Shown here one piece after another: positions 48,579 to 57,491 of a stretch of DNA of 64,000 nucleotides. The notes beneath the pieces are model-generated. The model was given only the letters and a program-made list of their open reading frames with translations, did not search any database and had not been told where the DNA came from. Location of the stretch: the NCBI RefSeq assembly GCF_014200175.1, contig NZ_JACHBD010000006.1, positions 310,001 to 374,000 of the forward strand, read 5' to 3'. The position numbers and the translations under genes are program-made. Origin of the DNA: Rhizobium lentis. GTDB taxonomy: Bacteria; Pseudomonadota; Alphaproteobacteria; Rhizobiales; Rhizobiaceae. Numbering within the stretch: position 1 is the stretch's first letter; every line of letters starts with the position of its first letter.

Positions 48579-48592
48579 TCATACATGTGTGA
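48579..48592 (+). promoter_or_regulatory. Candidate autoregulatory site before the GntR gene
   Basis: TCATACATGTGTGA is a palindrome with one mismatched pair, about 60 bases before the GntR start. FadR-type regulators often bind such short symmetrical sites; position and symmetry are the only evidence. Confidence 0.35.
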
Positions 48593-48653
48593 TGAATCGT
48601 AAATTTCGGAGTGCCGCCGGCATCCGGATCAAGGTCGACGCAGGGGTGAAGGC

Positions 48654-49388
48654 GTGGTTATGCAGGGGAAGGAGCGCGGCAGGGGCTCGGGGTCTCTGGT
48701 CTCACGGGTCGGCGAAAGCCTTCGGCAAGCCATTTTGAGCGGGCAGTATGCCGCCGGCGACAAGCTTCCGAGCGAGCATGAACTAACCGAAACGCACAGC
48801 GTCAGCCGAACCGTGGTGCGCGAGGCCGTCGCCGCGCTGCGGTCCGACGGGTTGGTCGAGGTGCGCCAGGGTGCTGGAATTTTCGTGATCAGCCCCGACC
48901 CGGCGCTGGCGGGCCGGAAGGTCGACAAGGCCCGCGTCGCTTCCGATCTCGAAGTGCTCGAAATCCGCACGCCCGTCGAAATCGAGGCAGCAGGACTTGC
49001 CGCGCTCCGCCGTTCGCCGGCGCAGGAGGAGGCGATCTTCGAATGCCACCGGAAAATCCTCCATTGCATCGAGGCCGATCAATCCATCCGCGAGGCGGAC
49101 CTGGAACTCCATGTCGCCATCGCCGAGGCGACGAACAATCCGCTGTTCAAACACTTCCTGGAATCCCAGGGCTCGGCGATCATCCCGCAGTCGAGGCTCG
49201 TCCCGGAAACCAGAACTGCCGAGCAGACCGCCTATCGCAAGCTGATCCATCGCGAACATGAAGCGATCATCGTCGCGATCTCCGACAGGGACGATCAGGC
49301 GGCGCGCAACGCCATGCGCGAGCATCTGGTCGGCAGCCAGGCGCGATATCGCAATCTGCTGCGGGATCTGCGCAGCTTTACGAGCTGA
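48654..49388 (+). CDS. GntR-family regulator, FadR/FCD subgroup
   Basis: 244 residues. GTG 48654 and ATG 48660 are both possible starts. N-terminal winged helix: LRQAILSGQYAAGDKLPSEH, ELTETHSVSRTVVREAVAAL, GLVEVRQGAGIFV. The C-terminal all-helical FCD domain (about 90-235) contains the metal-ligand pattern with Asp in EADLELHVAIAEATNN and a later His in NAMREHLVGSQ. FCD regulators usually sense organic acids. It lies 275 bases upstream of an ABC importer on the same strand and could control it. Confidence 0.9.
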   Translation: MVMQGKERGRGSGSLVSRVGESLRQAILSGQYAAGDKLPSEHELTETHSVSRTVVREAVAALRSDGLVEVRQGAGIFVISPDPALAGRKVDKARVASDLEVLEIRTPVEIEAAGLAALRRSPAQEEAIFECHRKILHCIEADQSIREADLELHVAIAEATNNPLFKHFLESQGSAIIPQSRLVPETRTAEQTAYRKLIHREHEAIIVAISDRDDQAARNAMREHLVGSQARYRNLLRDLRSFTS

Positions 49389-49663
49389 GGGGCGGCGGGA
49401 AGCGCCGCAAGCTCTCCGGGAATCGCGAGGCCAAGCCTTCATCCGGCCGCAGCAAGCGAATCTGCTGGCCGATTGCGTCGCCGAGTCTATTGTAGGGTGC
49501 TGCGCAGCCCTATCCGCATGTGGCATGGACGTGCGCTCTACCCGTCCGCGGCTGAAAGCTAGTTGAAAGCTTCGGCGTCATAGGAAAAGGCAGCATCGTG
49601 GAGGAGACACGGGTCAAAGGTGGCGAGACGACGATGCGGGTAAACCACTAGGAGGAGTTTTCC

Positions 49664-50677
49664 ATGCGTTCTTCACGCAGCCTTTTTCACACCGTTGCTT
49701 TTTCCGCCCTCTTGGCCGCGGCATCGCTGACCACCAGCGCCGCCCACGCGGCCGACAAGATCACTATCATGGTCGGCGGCTACGAGAAGCAGATCTATCT
49801 GCCCGCCAAGCTCGCCGAATCCCTCGGCTACTTCAAGGACGAGGGGCTCGATGTCGAGCTTCTGAACGAAGCGGCCGGCGTCGATGCCGAAAACCAGCTG
49901 CTGGCGGGCGCCGTCCAGGGTGTTGTCGGCTTCTACGACCATTGCGTCGATCTGCAAGCCAAAGGCAAATTCGTTGAATCCATCGTCCAGTTCAGCCAGG
50001 CGCCGGGCGAGGTCGAGATGGTGTCGAGCAAGCATCCGGAGATCAAGTCGCCGGCCGACTTCAAGGGGAAGAGCCTCGGCGTCACCGGTCTCGGCTCCTC
50101 GACCAATTTCCTGACCCTTTACATGGCCTCCAAGGCTGGCCTGAAGCCCGGCGATGTCGTCACCATTCCCGTCGGCGCCGGCGGCACCTTCATCGCCGCC
50201 ATGCAGCAGGATCAGATCCAGGCCGGCATGACGACGGAGCCGACGATCTCCCGGATGATCAAGACAGGCGAAGCGAGCGTTCTCGTCGACATGCGCACTG
50301 TGGAAGCGACCCGTCAGGCGCTCGGCGGCACCTATCCGGCCGCCTCGCTCTACATGGAAACGTCCTGGGTCGATGAACACAAGGAAGAGGCGCAGAAGCT
50401 CGCCAACGCCTTCGTCAAGACGCTGAAATACATCAACACCCATTCCGCCGCCGAAATCGCCGACAAGATGCCGAAAGATTTCTACGTCGGCGACAAGGAC
50501 GGCTACATCAAGGCTCTCGAAGAGGGCAAGGGCATGTTCACGCCGGATGGCGTCATGCCGGAAGACGGCCCGAAGACCGTGCTTGCCGTGCTCTCGGAGT
50601 TCTCCAAGAACGTCAAGGGAAAGCAGATCGACCTTTCCAAGACCTACACGACGGAATTCGTCAAGAACGTCAAGTAA
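49664..50677 (+). CDS. ABC importer binding protein, NMT1/SsuA-TauA-like
   Basis: 337 residues with AGGAGG before the start. Signal peptide with cleavage after AHA (about residue 29). The mature part is a THI5/NMT1-type binding protein (QIYLPAKLAESLGYFKDEGL, then GVVGFYDHCVDLQAKGK and GKSLGVTGLGSSTNFLTLYM). Related proteins bind alkanesulfonates, taurine, nitrate, pyrimidine precursors or aromatic acids; the ligand here is open. A hairpin without T-run follows, then the ATPase and permease genes. Confidence 0.92.
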   Translation: MRSSRSLFHTVAFSALLAAASLTTSAAHAADKITIMVGGYEKQIYLPAKLAESLGYFKDEGLDVELLNEAAGVDAENQLLAGAVQGVVGFYDHCVDLQAKGKFVESIVQFSQAPGEVEMVSSKHPEIKSPADFKGKSLGVTGLGSSTNFLTLYMASKAGLKPGDVVTIPVGAGGTFIAAMQQDQIQAGMTTEPTISRMIKTGEASVLVDMRTVEATRQALGGTYPAASLYMETSWVDEHKEEAQKLANAFVKTLKYINTHSAAEIADKMPKDFYVGDKDGYIKALEEGKGMFTPDGVMPEDGPKTVLAVLSEFSKNVKGKQIDLSKTYTTEFVKNVK

Positions 50678-50686
50678 GTCAGCCGC

Positions 50687-50715
50687 GCCGCTCCCGGCTC
50701 CCAAGCGGGAGCGGC
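50687..50715 (+). other. Intercistronic stem-loop after the binding-protein gene
   Basis: GCCGCTCCCG (50687-50696) pairs perfectly with CGGGAGCGGC (50706-50715) around a nine-base loop. It has no T-run and lies between binding-protein and ATPase genes of one operon, which fits a partial terminator or mRNA-protecting element that gives more binding protein than transporter. Confidence 0.55.
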
Positions 50716-50771
50716 CTCCGTTCGATCATGGGCATTGCGTGCGCGCCCTCAAGCACGCCTCAGGTATCACC

Positions 50772-51590
50772 ATGCAACAGGACAACAAACAGGTCCCGGC
50801 GATCGAGCTGATCAATGTCAGCCGCCGCTTCGTCTCGCCGACCGGCAAGTCGCTCACTGCGCTGCGGGATTTCAACATGACGGTCGGCCGCGGCGAGTTC
50901 GTCGCCGTCGTCGGCCCCACCGGATGCGGCAAATCGACGACGCTCAATCTCGTGACAGGGCTCGCACGCCCCTCCGCCGGCGAAGTCCGCCTGATGGGCG
51001 GGCCGATCACCGGCATCGACCCGCGTGTCGGCTTCGCGTTCCAGACCGACGCGCTCTTTCCCTGGAAGAACGTCATCGACAACGTCATGGCCGGTCCGCT
51101 GTTCCGCGGCAAGTCGCGCGCGGAAGCGGAAAAGAGCGCCCGCGATTGGCTGGCCCGCGTCGGCCTGTCGAAATTCCTGCACCACTATCCCCATCAGCTC
51201 TCCGGCGGCATGCGCAAGCGCGTCTCCCTGGCGCAGACCTTCATCAACGAACCCGAGATCCTGCTGATGGACGAGCCTTTCTCGGCGCTCGACGTGCAGA
51301 CCCGCACGGTCATGCACGAGGAACTTCTCAAGCTCTGGGCAGAGCGCAAGGCTTCGGTGGTGTTCGTGACCCACGATCTCGAAGAGGCAGTGGCGCTTGC
51401 CGACAAGGTCTATGTGCTGACCGCCGGTCCGGCCACGGTTAAGTCGGTCTATACGATCGATCTGCCTCGGCCGCGCGTGGTGTCGGAGATCCGCTACGAG
51501 CAGAGTTTCATCGATTACTGCAAGACGATCTGGGAAGACCTGCGCGAAGAGGTCGAGACCAGCTACCGCCGCGCAAGCGAAGCGGCCTGA
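50772..51590 (+). CDS. ABC importer ATPase, SsuB/TauB/NrtD-like
   Basis: 272 residues from ATG 50772, the first start at the domain; the frame is open further upstream inside the binding-protein gene. Walker A GPTGCGKST, signature LSGGMRKRVSLAQTF, Walker B ILLMDEPFSALD, H-loop VFVTHDLEEAVA. Its length without a C-terminal regulatory domain fits the SsuB/TauB group, as does KSVYTIDLPRPR near the end. It energises the permease that starts 11 bases downstream. Confidence 0.93.
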   Translation: MQQDNKQVPAIELINVSRRFVSPTGKSLTALRDFNMTVGRGEFVAVVGPTGCGKSTTLNLVTGLARPSAGEVRLMGGPITGIDPRVGFAFQTDALFPWKNVIDNVMAGPLFRGKSRAEAEKSARDWLARVGLSKFLHHYPHQLSGGMRKRVSLAQTFINEPEILLMDEPFSALDVQTRTVMHEELLKLWAERKASVVFVTHDLEEAVALADKVYVLTAGPATVKSVYTIDLPRPRVVSEIRYEQSFIDYCKTIWEDLREEVETSYRRASEAA

Positions 51591-51601
51591 GGGAGGATAT
51601 C

Positions 51602-52483
51602 ATGGCACACATCACGCTCGAGGCCGGTTCGGCCGCTCTCTTTCGCCCGGGCACGTCAGACGCCGAGATCGAAGCCTCCGCACTGAGGGCGATGCGTCGG
51701 CGCAACACGCTGGTGCGCTTCTGGCAGATCGCCATCCTGGTCTTCGTCATCGGCATGTGGGAGCTTTCTTCCCACTTGCAGTGGATCGACCCGTTCTTCT
51801 ATTCGAGCCCGAGCGGCGTTCTCGAGCGCCTTTACGAATGGGCGACGGAGGGCACCACCGAGGGATCGCTCTGGTACAATCTCTGGGTAACGATGGAGGA
51901 GGCGCTGATCGGCTTCTTCGCCGGCTCGATCACCGGCGTCTTCGTCGGCATCGGCCTCGGCCGCAACCGCTTCCTGTCGGATATCTTCTCCGTATACATC
52001 AAGGCGATCAACTCGATCCCCCGCGTCGTCCTCGCTCCGATTTTCATCATGATCATGGGTCTGGGCCTGCCGTCCAAGGTCGCGCTCGCCTTCATCATGG
52101 TGTTCTTCGTCGTCTTTGCCAACGCCTTCCAGGGCGTGCGCGAGGCCGACCGTAACATGATCGCCAATGCCCGCATCCTCGGCGCCTCGGACTGGCAGGT
52201 GACCCGCACGGTGGTCATTCCCTCGGCGATGAGCTGGATCTTTGCGAGCCTGCACGTCTCCTTCGGCTTTGCGATCATCGGCGCGATCGTCGGCGAATTC
52301 GTCGGCGCCCGTTTCGGCATCGGCCAGCTCATCTCGATCGCCAAGGGCACATTCGATGCAGCCGGCATGTTCGCGGCAATTCTCCTCGTCATGGTCGTAA
52401 CGCTGGTTGCCGAATACATCATGACGCTGATCGAGAACCGCCTGGCGAAATGGAGGCCGCAGCAGCAGCTCGATACGCAGTAA
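51602..52483 (+). CDS. ABC importer permease, SsuC/TauC-like
   Basis: 293 residues with GGGAGGATATC before the ATG. A cytoplasmic N-terminus precedes six predicted membrane helices, the first at about 40-58. The region INSIPRVVLAPIFIMIMGLG and the loop MIANARILGASDWQVTRTVV contain the family's ATPase-contact motif. It completes the three-gene importer; a strong hairpin follows. Confidence 0.93.
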   Translation: MAHITLEAGSAALFRPGTSDAEIEASALRAMRRRNTLVRFWQIAILVFVIGMWELSSHLQWIDPFFYSSPSGVLERLYEWATEGTTEGSLWYNLWVTMEEALIGFFAGSITGVFVGIGLGRNRFLSDIFSVYIKAINSIPRVVLAPIFIMIMGLGLPSKVALAFIMVFFVVFANAFQGVREADRNMIANARILGASDWQVTRTVVIPSAMSWIFASLHVSFGFAIIGAIVGEFVGARFGIGQLISIAKGTFDAAGMFAAILLVMVVTLVAEYIMTLIENRLAKWRPQQQLDTQ

Positions 52484-52516
52484 CCAGATCGACCTCCCTC
52501 CCAAGGCAGATCGAAG

Positions 52517-52543
52517 GAAGGCCGGGCGCAAAGCCCGGCCTTC
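52517..52543 (+). terminator. Terminator-like hairpin after the SsuABC-like operon
   Basis: GAAGGCCGGGC (52517-52527) pairs perfectly with GCCCGGCCTTC (52533-52543) around a five-base loop, 33 bases after the permease stop. The T-tract is weak (GTGCGTTT), but the 11-bp GC-rich stem makes termination likely. Confidence 0.65.
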
Positions 52544-52577
52544 GTGCGTTTGATGGCAAAGTCGGTTCCCCTTCGTC

Positions 52578-52660
52578 GTGCTCGAGCTTGCCCCGAGCAT
52601 CTGCCTCCATTCGGTAGGGCAGCAGATCCTCGGCACGAGGCTGCACAAGGCCGAGGATGA
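52578..52660. repeat. Mosaic of palindromes, intergenic repeat-like
   Basis: TGCTCG (52579-52584) with CGAGCA (52594-52599), and ATCCTCGGC (52626-52634) with GCCGAGGAT (52650-52658), are two adjacent inverted repeats in the gap between the importer and the histidine kinase gene. The pattern resembles dispersed rhizobial intergenic palindromes. No gene was seen here. Confidence 0.4.
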
Positions 52661-52740
52661 CGCGGGGTAGAGAGCGAGGAGCGTCATTAACCGGTGGTGG
52701 GCGCTATACCCGGCTCTCTTCTATTCGATGAGCCTCCGAT

Positions 52741-54141
52741 CTAAGCAAGCGGAAGCCGCACGGTCACCACCAGACCGCCGCCTTCTGCATCACCAAGCGA
52801 CACCAAACCTCCGGCGCCTTCGACGACCTCGCGGACGATTGCAAGCCCGAGGCCACTCCCCTCGCTTTCGGTCCCCATGATCCGGTAGAAGCGTTCAAAC
52901 ACCTGGTCGCGCTCACTCTCGGGAATGCCTGGCCCGTTATCCTCGACGGTGATGACTGCGCTTCCGTCCGACTGCGTGACCGAAACAGTCACCCGTCCGT
53001 CCGCACCGCTATAGCGGATGGCGTTGTCGATGAGGTTGACCAGCATTTCACGCAGCATGGTGCCGTCGCCCCCGACGATGACGGGGCCGTCCGCTTCCAG
53101 GCCGACATCGAGGTTGCTTTTCAGCGCCTCTTCGGCATGCGCTTCCAATATCTCACGGGCGGCCTTGCTGAGATCGGTCCCATCTCTGCGCGGGCGCCGG
53201 CTCCCGGGCTCGGCGCGCGACAAAGTCAGGAGCTGGCCGGCGAGGCGGGAAATCTGCCGGGTGCTGGCGCGGAGCGCCGCAAGCGCCTCGTCCCGGCGAG
53301 CCGCATCCTCTTCGCGGGCGGCCACGCTCGCTTGCGTCGAAATCAGTGCCAGCGGTGTTCTGAGCTGATGCGCCGCATTCGATACGAACCGCCGCTGCGC
53401 GGCCATCTGGTTCTGGACGCGCTCCATATGGTCGTTCAGCGCATGGACGAGCGGGCGCAGCTCGCTCTGCACCATCTCCGGCGGCAGCGGATCGAGACGA
53501 TTGCGGCCGCGCGCTCGCACGGCGTTCCGCAATCTCAACGCCGGCGCCAGGCCGCGCTGCAGCCCGAGGATGGTCACCAGGCTCGCCAGGAAGACGAGCA
53601 CGAACTGCTTCGAAAAATCCGAAAGCCACAGCTGCTTTCGCATCGCATATTGGCTGTTATGCGTCACCGCGACGGTCACGGAGATCGTGCCGTCATCGGG
53701 AAGTCCGACAACGGGATGGTCGAGCATCAGGACGCGCACATCGGCGCCATGGAAGGCTCGATCCTCGCCGACGCGCTGGGCCGCCGGCAGCGGCAAGTCG
53801 GGAAAGCCGCTCACCAGATTGCCCCACACGGTGATGACTTGATAGAAGACGTGGTCGCCGAAACCAGTATCGAACATCTCGAGCGCTGCGGGCGGCACAT
53901 CGACCTGGACATTGCCGCCCTCGTCGACGCGCACCGCCTCGGCAATGACGCGGGCCGAGGCCAGGAGCGTGCGATCCGTCACCAGTTTCGCCGTCGCATC
54001 GGCCGACCAAAAGCTGTCGTAGAGATTGAAGCCGATCGCGCCGAACAGCGTCAGCAGCACCAGCGAAAGCAATTGCACCCTGAGGCTCTGGCTAAGCCGG
54101 CCGAAGGCGGCGCCGATCTTGCTGTAGACGCTATTGAACAT
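52741..54141 (-). CDS. Sensor histidine kinase, TctE-like
   Basis: 466 residues from ATG 54141, which overlaps the response regulator gene by 11 bases; the frame is open further upstream but inside that gene. Membrane helix 1 (about 22-40), a periplasmic sensor of about 130 residues, helix 2 (about 170-190), HAMP, then HisKA with phospho-acceptor His in NAAHQLRTPLALIS. The ATPase domain carries LVNLIDNAIRYS, VEDNGPGIPES and GSGLGLAIVREVVE. The layout matches TctE kinases, which sense tricarboxylates; the ligand here is not proven. No tricarboxylate transporter is in the window. Confidence 0.92.
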   Translation of the reverse strand: MFNSVYSKIGAAFGRLSQSLRVQLLSLVLLTLFGAIGFNLYDSFWSADATAKLVTDRTLLASARVIAEAVRVDEGGNVQVDVPPAALEMFDTGFGDHVFYQVITVWGNLVSGFPDLPLPAAQRVGEDRAFHGADVRVLMLDHPVVGLPDDGTISVTVAVTHNSQYAMRKQLWLSDFSKQFVLVFLASLVTILGLQRGLAPALRLRNAVRARGRNRLDPLPPEMVQSELRPLVHALNDHMERVQNQMAAQRRFVSNAAHQLRTPLALISTQASVAAREEDAARRDEALAALRASTRQISRLAGQLLTLSRAEPGSRRPRRDGTDLSKAAREILEAHAEEALKSNLDVGLEADGPVIVGGDGTMLREMLVNLIDNAIRYSGADGRVTVSVTQSDGSAVITVEDNGPGIPESERDQVFERFYRIMGTESEGSGLGLAIVREVVEGAGGLVSLGDAEGGGLVVTVRLPLA

Positions 54142-54799
54142 GTCTGAGGAGATAGCCGAGGCCGCGCAACGTCGCGATCTGCACGGAGCTGGCCTCGAGC
54201 TTCTTTCGAAGCCTGTGGACATAGATTTCGATGGCGCTCGGATCCGCCTCGTCGTCGAAACCGAAGACGCTTTCGGAAAGGGCGGCTTTCGAGACCGTAT
54301 TGCCCAGCTTCATGACCAACTGCTCGAGAACGGCATATTCGCGCGGCGTCAATTGCAGCGGCTCGCCTTCGACGAAGAACTGCCGTGTCCCGCCGGAAAA
54401 GCGCAGGTTCCCGACCGTGATCTCGGACGATGCCCGGTCCTGCCCGCGGCGCACCACCGCGCGGATCCTGGCTTCGAGTTCGGCGATTTCGAAGGGTTTG
54501 GCGAGATAATCGTCGGCGCCGCTGTCGAGCCCCGCCACGCGGCCGTCCAGGCTTGCATTCGCCGTCAGGATGATGATCGGAAGCTTGTTGCCAGATTGTC
54601 TCAACCGCTTCAGAAGCGTCAACCCGTCCAGCTTTGGCAGCGAAAGGTCAAGGATCATCGCCGAATATTCCGCCACCTTGAGCAGATGCTCCGCGTCTTC
54701 GCCATCATGGGCGATGTCTATGGCATATTGCGCCTGCCGCAGGGCTTTGCCCAGCCAGGCCGCCAGATCCTTGTTGTCCTCCACCACAAGCAGTCGCAT
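54131..54799 (-). CDS. OmpR-family response regulator, TctD-like
   Basis: 222 residues. The receiver domain has acidic residues in VVEDNKDLAAW, phospho-acceptor Asp51 in MILDLSLPKLDG, Thr in IILTANAS and Lys in DYLAKPFE. The C-terminal winged helix (about 125-220) includes LTPREYAVLEQLV and IEIYVHRLRKKLE. First gene of a two-gene operon with its kinase, divergent from the isochorismatase-like gene across 205 bases. Targets unknown. Confidence 0.94.
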   Translation of the reverse strand: MRLLVVEDNKDLAAWLGKALRQAQYAIDIAHDGEDAEHLLKVAEYSAMILDLSLPKLDGLTLLKRLRQSGNKLPIIILTANASLDGRVAGLDSGADDYLAKPFEIAELEARIRAVVRRGQDRASSEITVGNLRFSGGTRQFFVEGEPLQLTPREYAVLEQLVMKLGNTVSKAALSESVFGFDDEADPSAIEIYVHRLRKKLEASSVQIATLRGLGYLLRHVQ

Positions 54800-55004
54800 C
54801 CGATCCCCTTAGCACGTGCGGAGGGGCTCGCGGAAGCGCGCGCATGGAAGGCCGGCAACATTCGATATCGCCTGCCGCTCGCAGTATCGGACCGCTCTCC
54901 ACCATGAATGGCGCGAAGTGTCCGCTATTTGTCCGGCGTGTGCATTTTCCTCTGTCCTTAGATCGCCGAATATGGCTTCATGATCAACATCCACGGAGCA
55001 AGAA

Positions 55005-55571
55005 ATGTCCGGCCATGATACCATCCTTCTCGTCATCGACGCTCAGGAGTCCTTCCGGCAACGCGATTATTGGGATGAAAGCCTCGCATCCGTCTATATC
55101 GATCGCCAGCAGGCTCTGATCGACGGCGCGCAGGCCAAAGGAGTACCCGTCATTCAGATCTTCCATGTCGATGGAAGCGGTCCGTTTTCGGAAAACTCGG
55201 GCTTCGTCAGAACGCTCGCTCCGCTGAGGGTCACGCCGAACGTGGTCTTCAAGAAGCGCCGTCACAGCGCCCTCGTCGGTTCGGGGCTCGACGTCTGGCT
55301 GACCGAGAATGGCGTGCGTCGCATCATCGTCTCGGGCATCCGCACCGAACAATGCTGCGAGACCACGACCCGCCACGCCTCGGATCTCGGCTATCAGGTT
55401 GATTATGTCGGCGAAGCGACCCTGACCTTCCCAATGACCGACGCGGCGGGACGCACCTGGAGCGCCGGGGAAATCCGCAGCCGAACGGAACTTGTCCTGT
55501 CGGGTCGTTTCGCCAGGATCGCCACCGTCGAACAGGCGCTGGCGGGGCACGGAGAGCCGCTCGCCGCATGA
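55005..55571 (+). CDS. Isochorismatase-family cysteine hydrolase
   Basis: 188 residues with GGAGC before the start. The catalytic triad is visible: Asp12 in VIDAQESF, Lys83 or Lys84 in VFKKRRHSAL, and Cys117 in GIRTEQCCETTTRHA. The family hydrolyses amides or vinyl ethers (nicotinamidase, N-carbamoyl amidohydrolases, isochorismatase). Substrate unknown. It overlaps the next gene by four bases (ATGA), so the GlxA-type regulator is co-translated and may control it. Confidence 0.92.
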   Translation: MSGHDTILLVIDAQESFRQRDYWDESLASVYIDRQQALIDGAQAKGVPVIQIFHVDGSGPFSENSGFVRTLAPLRVTPNVVFKKRRHSALVGSGLDVWLTENGVRRIIVSGIRTEQCCETTTRHASDLGYQVDYVGEATLTFPMTDAAGRTWSAGEIRSRTELVLSGRFARIATVEQALAGHGEPLAA

Positions 55572-56578
55572 CGGACACCGCGCAGCCCTTCGATATCTCC
55601 GTCTTCGTCGTCGTGCCGCCGCGCGTGCTGCTGCTCGACGTCGCCGGCCCGATCGAAGTGCTGCGCAAGGCGAATCTCGAACAGCAGGCAGTGCGCTTCA
55701 GCGTCACCTATATCGGCCCGTCGGCAACGGTCGGCAGCTCGATCGGCCTTGCCGTCACCGGTGTCGCCGCCCTGCCGGAGCACCTGCCCGATCGAGCGCT
55801 CGTCGTCATCGCTGGCAGCGCCGACGCTCCGATGGAGAACAATCGTCCCTGGGACGAGCAGGAGCGCGCTGCGCAGGCCGCCATCGTCGCGTGGCTGAAG
55901 CGCGCCATCCGCCCGGGGATTCGATTGGTCTCGATCTGCTCCGGCGCCCTGCTCGCCGCCGAGGCCGGGATGCTCGACGGCCGAGAATGCACCACGCATC
56001 ACGGCTGCATGGAGGACCTGGCCAGACTCGCGCCCACCGCGCGCATCCGGGACAACCGGCTCTATGTCGAGGACGGCGAGCGTCTGACGAGCGCCGGCAT
56101 CACTGCCGGCATAGATCTCATGCTGCATATCGTCGCCGAAGCGGCGGGGCATGCCTGCGCGCTTGCAGTGGCGCGATATCTCGTCGTCTATCTCAGGCGC
56201 GGCGGCTCGGACCCGCAGCTTTCGCCCTGGCTCGAAGGCCGCAACCATATCCATCCGGTCATTCACCGTGCCCAGGATGCGGTTGCCGCCGACCCCACTC
56301 GCGACTGGTCGGTCGCCTCGCTTGCGCACCTCAGCGGCGCCAGCCCGCGGAACCTCTCGCGGCTGTTCAACGAGCAGACCGGCATGAGCGTTACTGATTT
56401 CGTCAACCGCATGCGCGTGGCCCTCGCCCGCGAGATGCTCGCCGGCTCGCGGCTGGATATGGAGGCCGTGGCGATGCGCTCAGGCTTCGGCTCGGCCCGG
56501 CAGCTGCGCCGGGCGTGGAACCGGCTGCATGAGAGCCCGCCGAGCGCGGCGCGGCCGAAGCCGGCTTTGGGTTCATAG
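55568..56578 (+). CDS. GlxA-family regulator (DJ-1/PfpI domain plus AraC helix-turn-helix)
   Basis: 336 residues. Residues about 8-195 form a DJ-1/PfpI glutamine-amidotransferase-like domain with the nucleophile-elbow sequence VSICSGALLAAEAG. The C-terminal part (about 225-325) is an AraC-type DNA-binding domain: DWSVASLAHLSGASPRNLSR, then FVNRMRVALAREML and MRSGFGSARQLRRAW. Members regulate catabolism of quaternary amines, amino acids or amides. Its 3' end overlaps the convergent gene at 56573 by six bases. Confidence 0.92.
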   Translation: MTDTAQPFDISVFVVVPPRVLLLDVAGPIEVLRKANLEQQAVRFSVTYIGPSATVGSSIGLAVTGVAALPEHLPDRALVVIAGSADAPMENNRPWDEQERAAQAAIVAWLKRAIRPGIRLVSICSGALLAAEAGMLDGRECTTHHGCMEDLARLAPTARIRDNRLYVEDGERLTSAGITAGIDLMLHIVAEAAGHACALAVARYLVVYLRRGGSDPQLSPWLEGRNHIHPVIHRAQDAVAADPTRDWSVASLAHLSGASPRNLSRLFNEQTGMSVTDFVNRMRVALAREMLAGSRLDMEAVAMRSGFGSARQLRRAWNRLHESPPSAARPKPALGS

Positions 56579-57421
56579 AGGAAGAGAAAGAGCGGCAGGC
56601 CCGGCCCGATCTTCGGCAGCGACGGCTGCGGCGCCAAGCGCCTCCGTCCCCCAGATTTCGATCTGCGTCAGCGCCGGAAAGGGCGAACTGTCCTCGGCCT
56701 TGATAAGCCCGTGCAGCTCCACCCATTCGACGGTGCAGGGCTCTATCTGAAAACGCTGCGCCGCGCCGGATTTCACCAGCGGAAAAGCGGAGGTCCTGCC
56801 GTTCGAGAAAGTGACGCTCGCCTGCTCCCACCATGAATCATGCGGGAAATCGGCCCTGAGGTAGAAGACGACCTCGTCGATCCGGACCGACCGGCCGAAC
56901 TCCACCGTCAGTGTAGCCTCGGGATCGCGATTGATGCCCCAGCTGGTGTAGGGCCAGAAGCCGTGGTTGTCGTTGGCCTTTTCGCCGTCGATTGCGTTGC
57001 GTGCGGCAAAAACCGCTTCGCCACGGGTTTCGACATTGGCGCGTGCATGCGGAAAGAGCGCCCGGTTGGCGTGATCGTCCCAGGGGTTCAAAGCGAGATT
57101 GCGCCGCTGGGCGCCCTCGTCGGGCCGCGCGCTTCGCACCGAAAGCCGGTGGATATCGCCCTTGAAGGCGTTCGGCGAGTAGGATTTGCGCTTGTCGCCG
57201 AAGGGCACGGCGAGCGAATAGGCGCTTTCCCTGATATAGACCAAAGCGGGATGGACTGCGCTATCGAGCGCGAGGAAGACATGGCCGGGCTCGGAAGCCT
57301 CGACGACGACGCGGTCGCCTTCGCGATAGCTCTGGCGATAGACGAGAAAGGTCTCGTCCCGCCCGGTGGCGCTTCCCAGCACGAACCCATCGGCATCCAC
57401 GATCTTCAGCGTCAATTCCAT
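56573..57421 (-). CDS. Uncharacterised protein with discoidin-like domain, linked to heparinase
   Basis: 282 residues. No signal peptide. The first about 90 residues are beta-rich (VFLALDSAVHPALVYI). Residues about 110-265 resemble a discoidin (F5/8 type C) galactose-binding fold: NLALNPWDDHAN, AIDGEKANDNHGFWPYTSWG, TLTVEFGRSVRIDEVVFYLR, then IEPCTVEWVELHGL. The C-terminal tail is Ala-rich. It follows the heparinase II/III-like gene 70 bases downstream on the same strand, with an intergenic repeat between them. It may be a carbohydrate-binding accessory or an enzyme of unknown type. I do not recognise a named family. Confidence 0.8.
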   Translation of the reverse strand: MELTLKIVDADGFVLGSATGRDETFLVYRQSYREGDRVVVEASEPGHVFLALDSAVHPALVYIRESAYSLAVPFGDKRKSYSPNAFKGDIHRLSVRSARPDEGAQRRNLALNPWDDHANRALFPHARANVETRGEAVFAARNAIDGEKANDNHGFWPYTSWGINRDPEATLTVEFGRSVRIDEVVFYLRADFPHDSWWEQASVTFSNGRTSAFPLVKSGAAQRFQIEPCTVEWVELHGLIKAEDSSPFPALTQIEIWGTEALGAAAVAAEDRAGPAALSLPL

Positions 57422-57440
57422 GTTCGACCTCCTCAGAGCA

Positions 57441-57486
57441 ATGATGCCGAAAAGTGTAAGCGGTTTCCGGACAACATCATGCTCTA
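57441..57486. repeat. Rhizobial-type short palindromic intergenic repeat, copy 2
   Basis: ATGATG...CATCAT ends enclose CCGAAA-AGTGTAAGCGG-TTTCCGG. It shares the core AGTGT, AGCGGTT, CCGG and AYAAC with 25771-25820. It lies inside the heparinase operon gap, where it could affect expression of the downstream gene. Confidence 0.6.
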
Positions 57487-57491
57487 ACTTT

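Noticed and set aside
47408..48586. 392-codon minus-strand frame over lacI
   Set aside because: Antisense to a clear LacI gene and without domain features.
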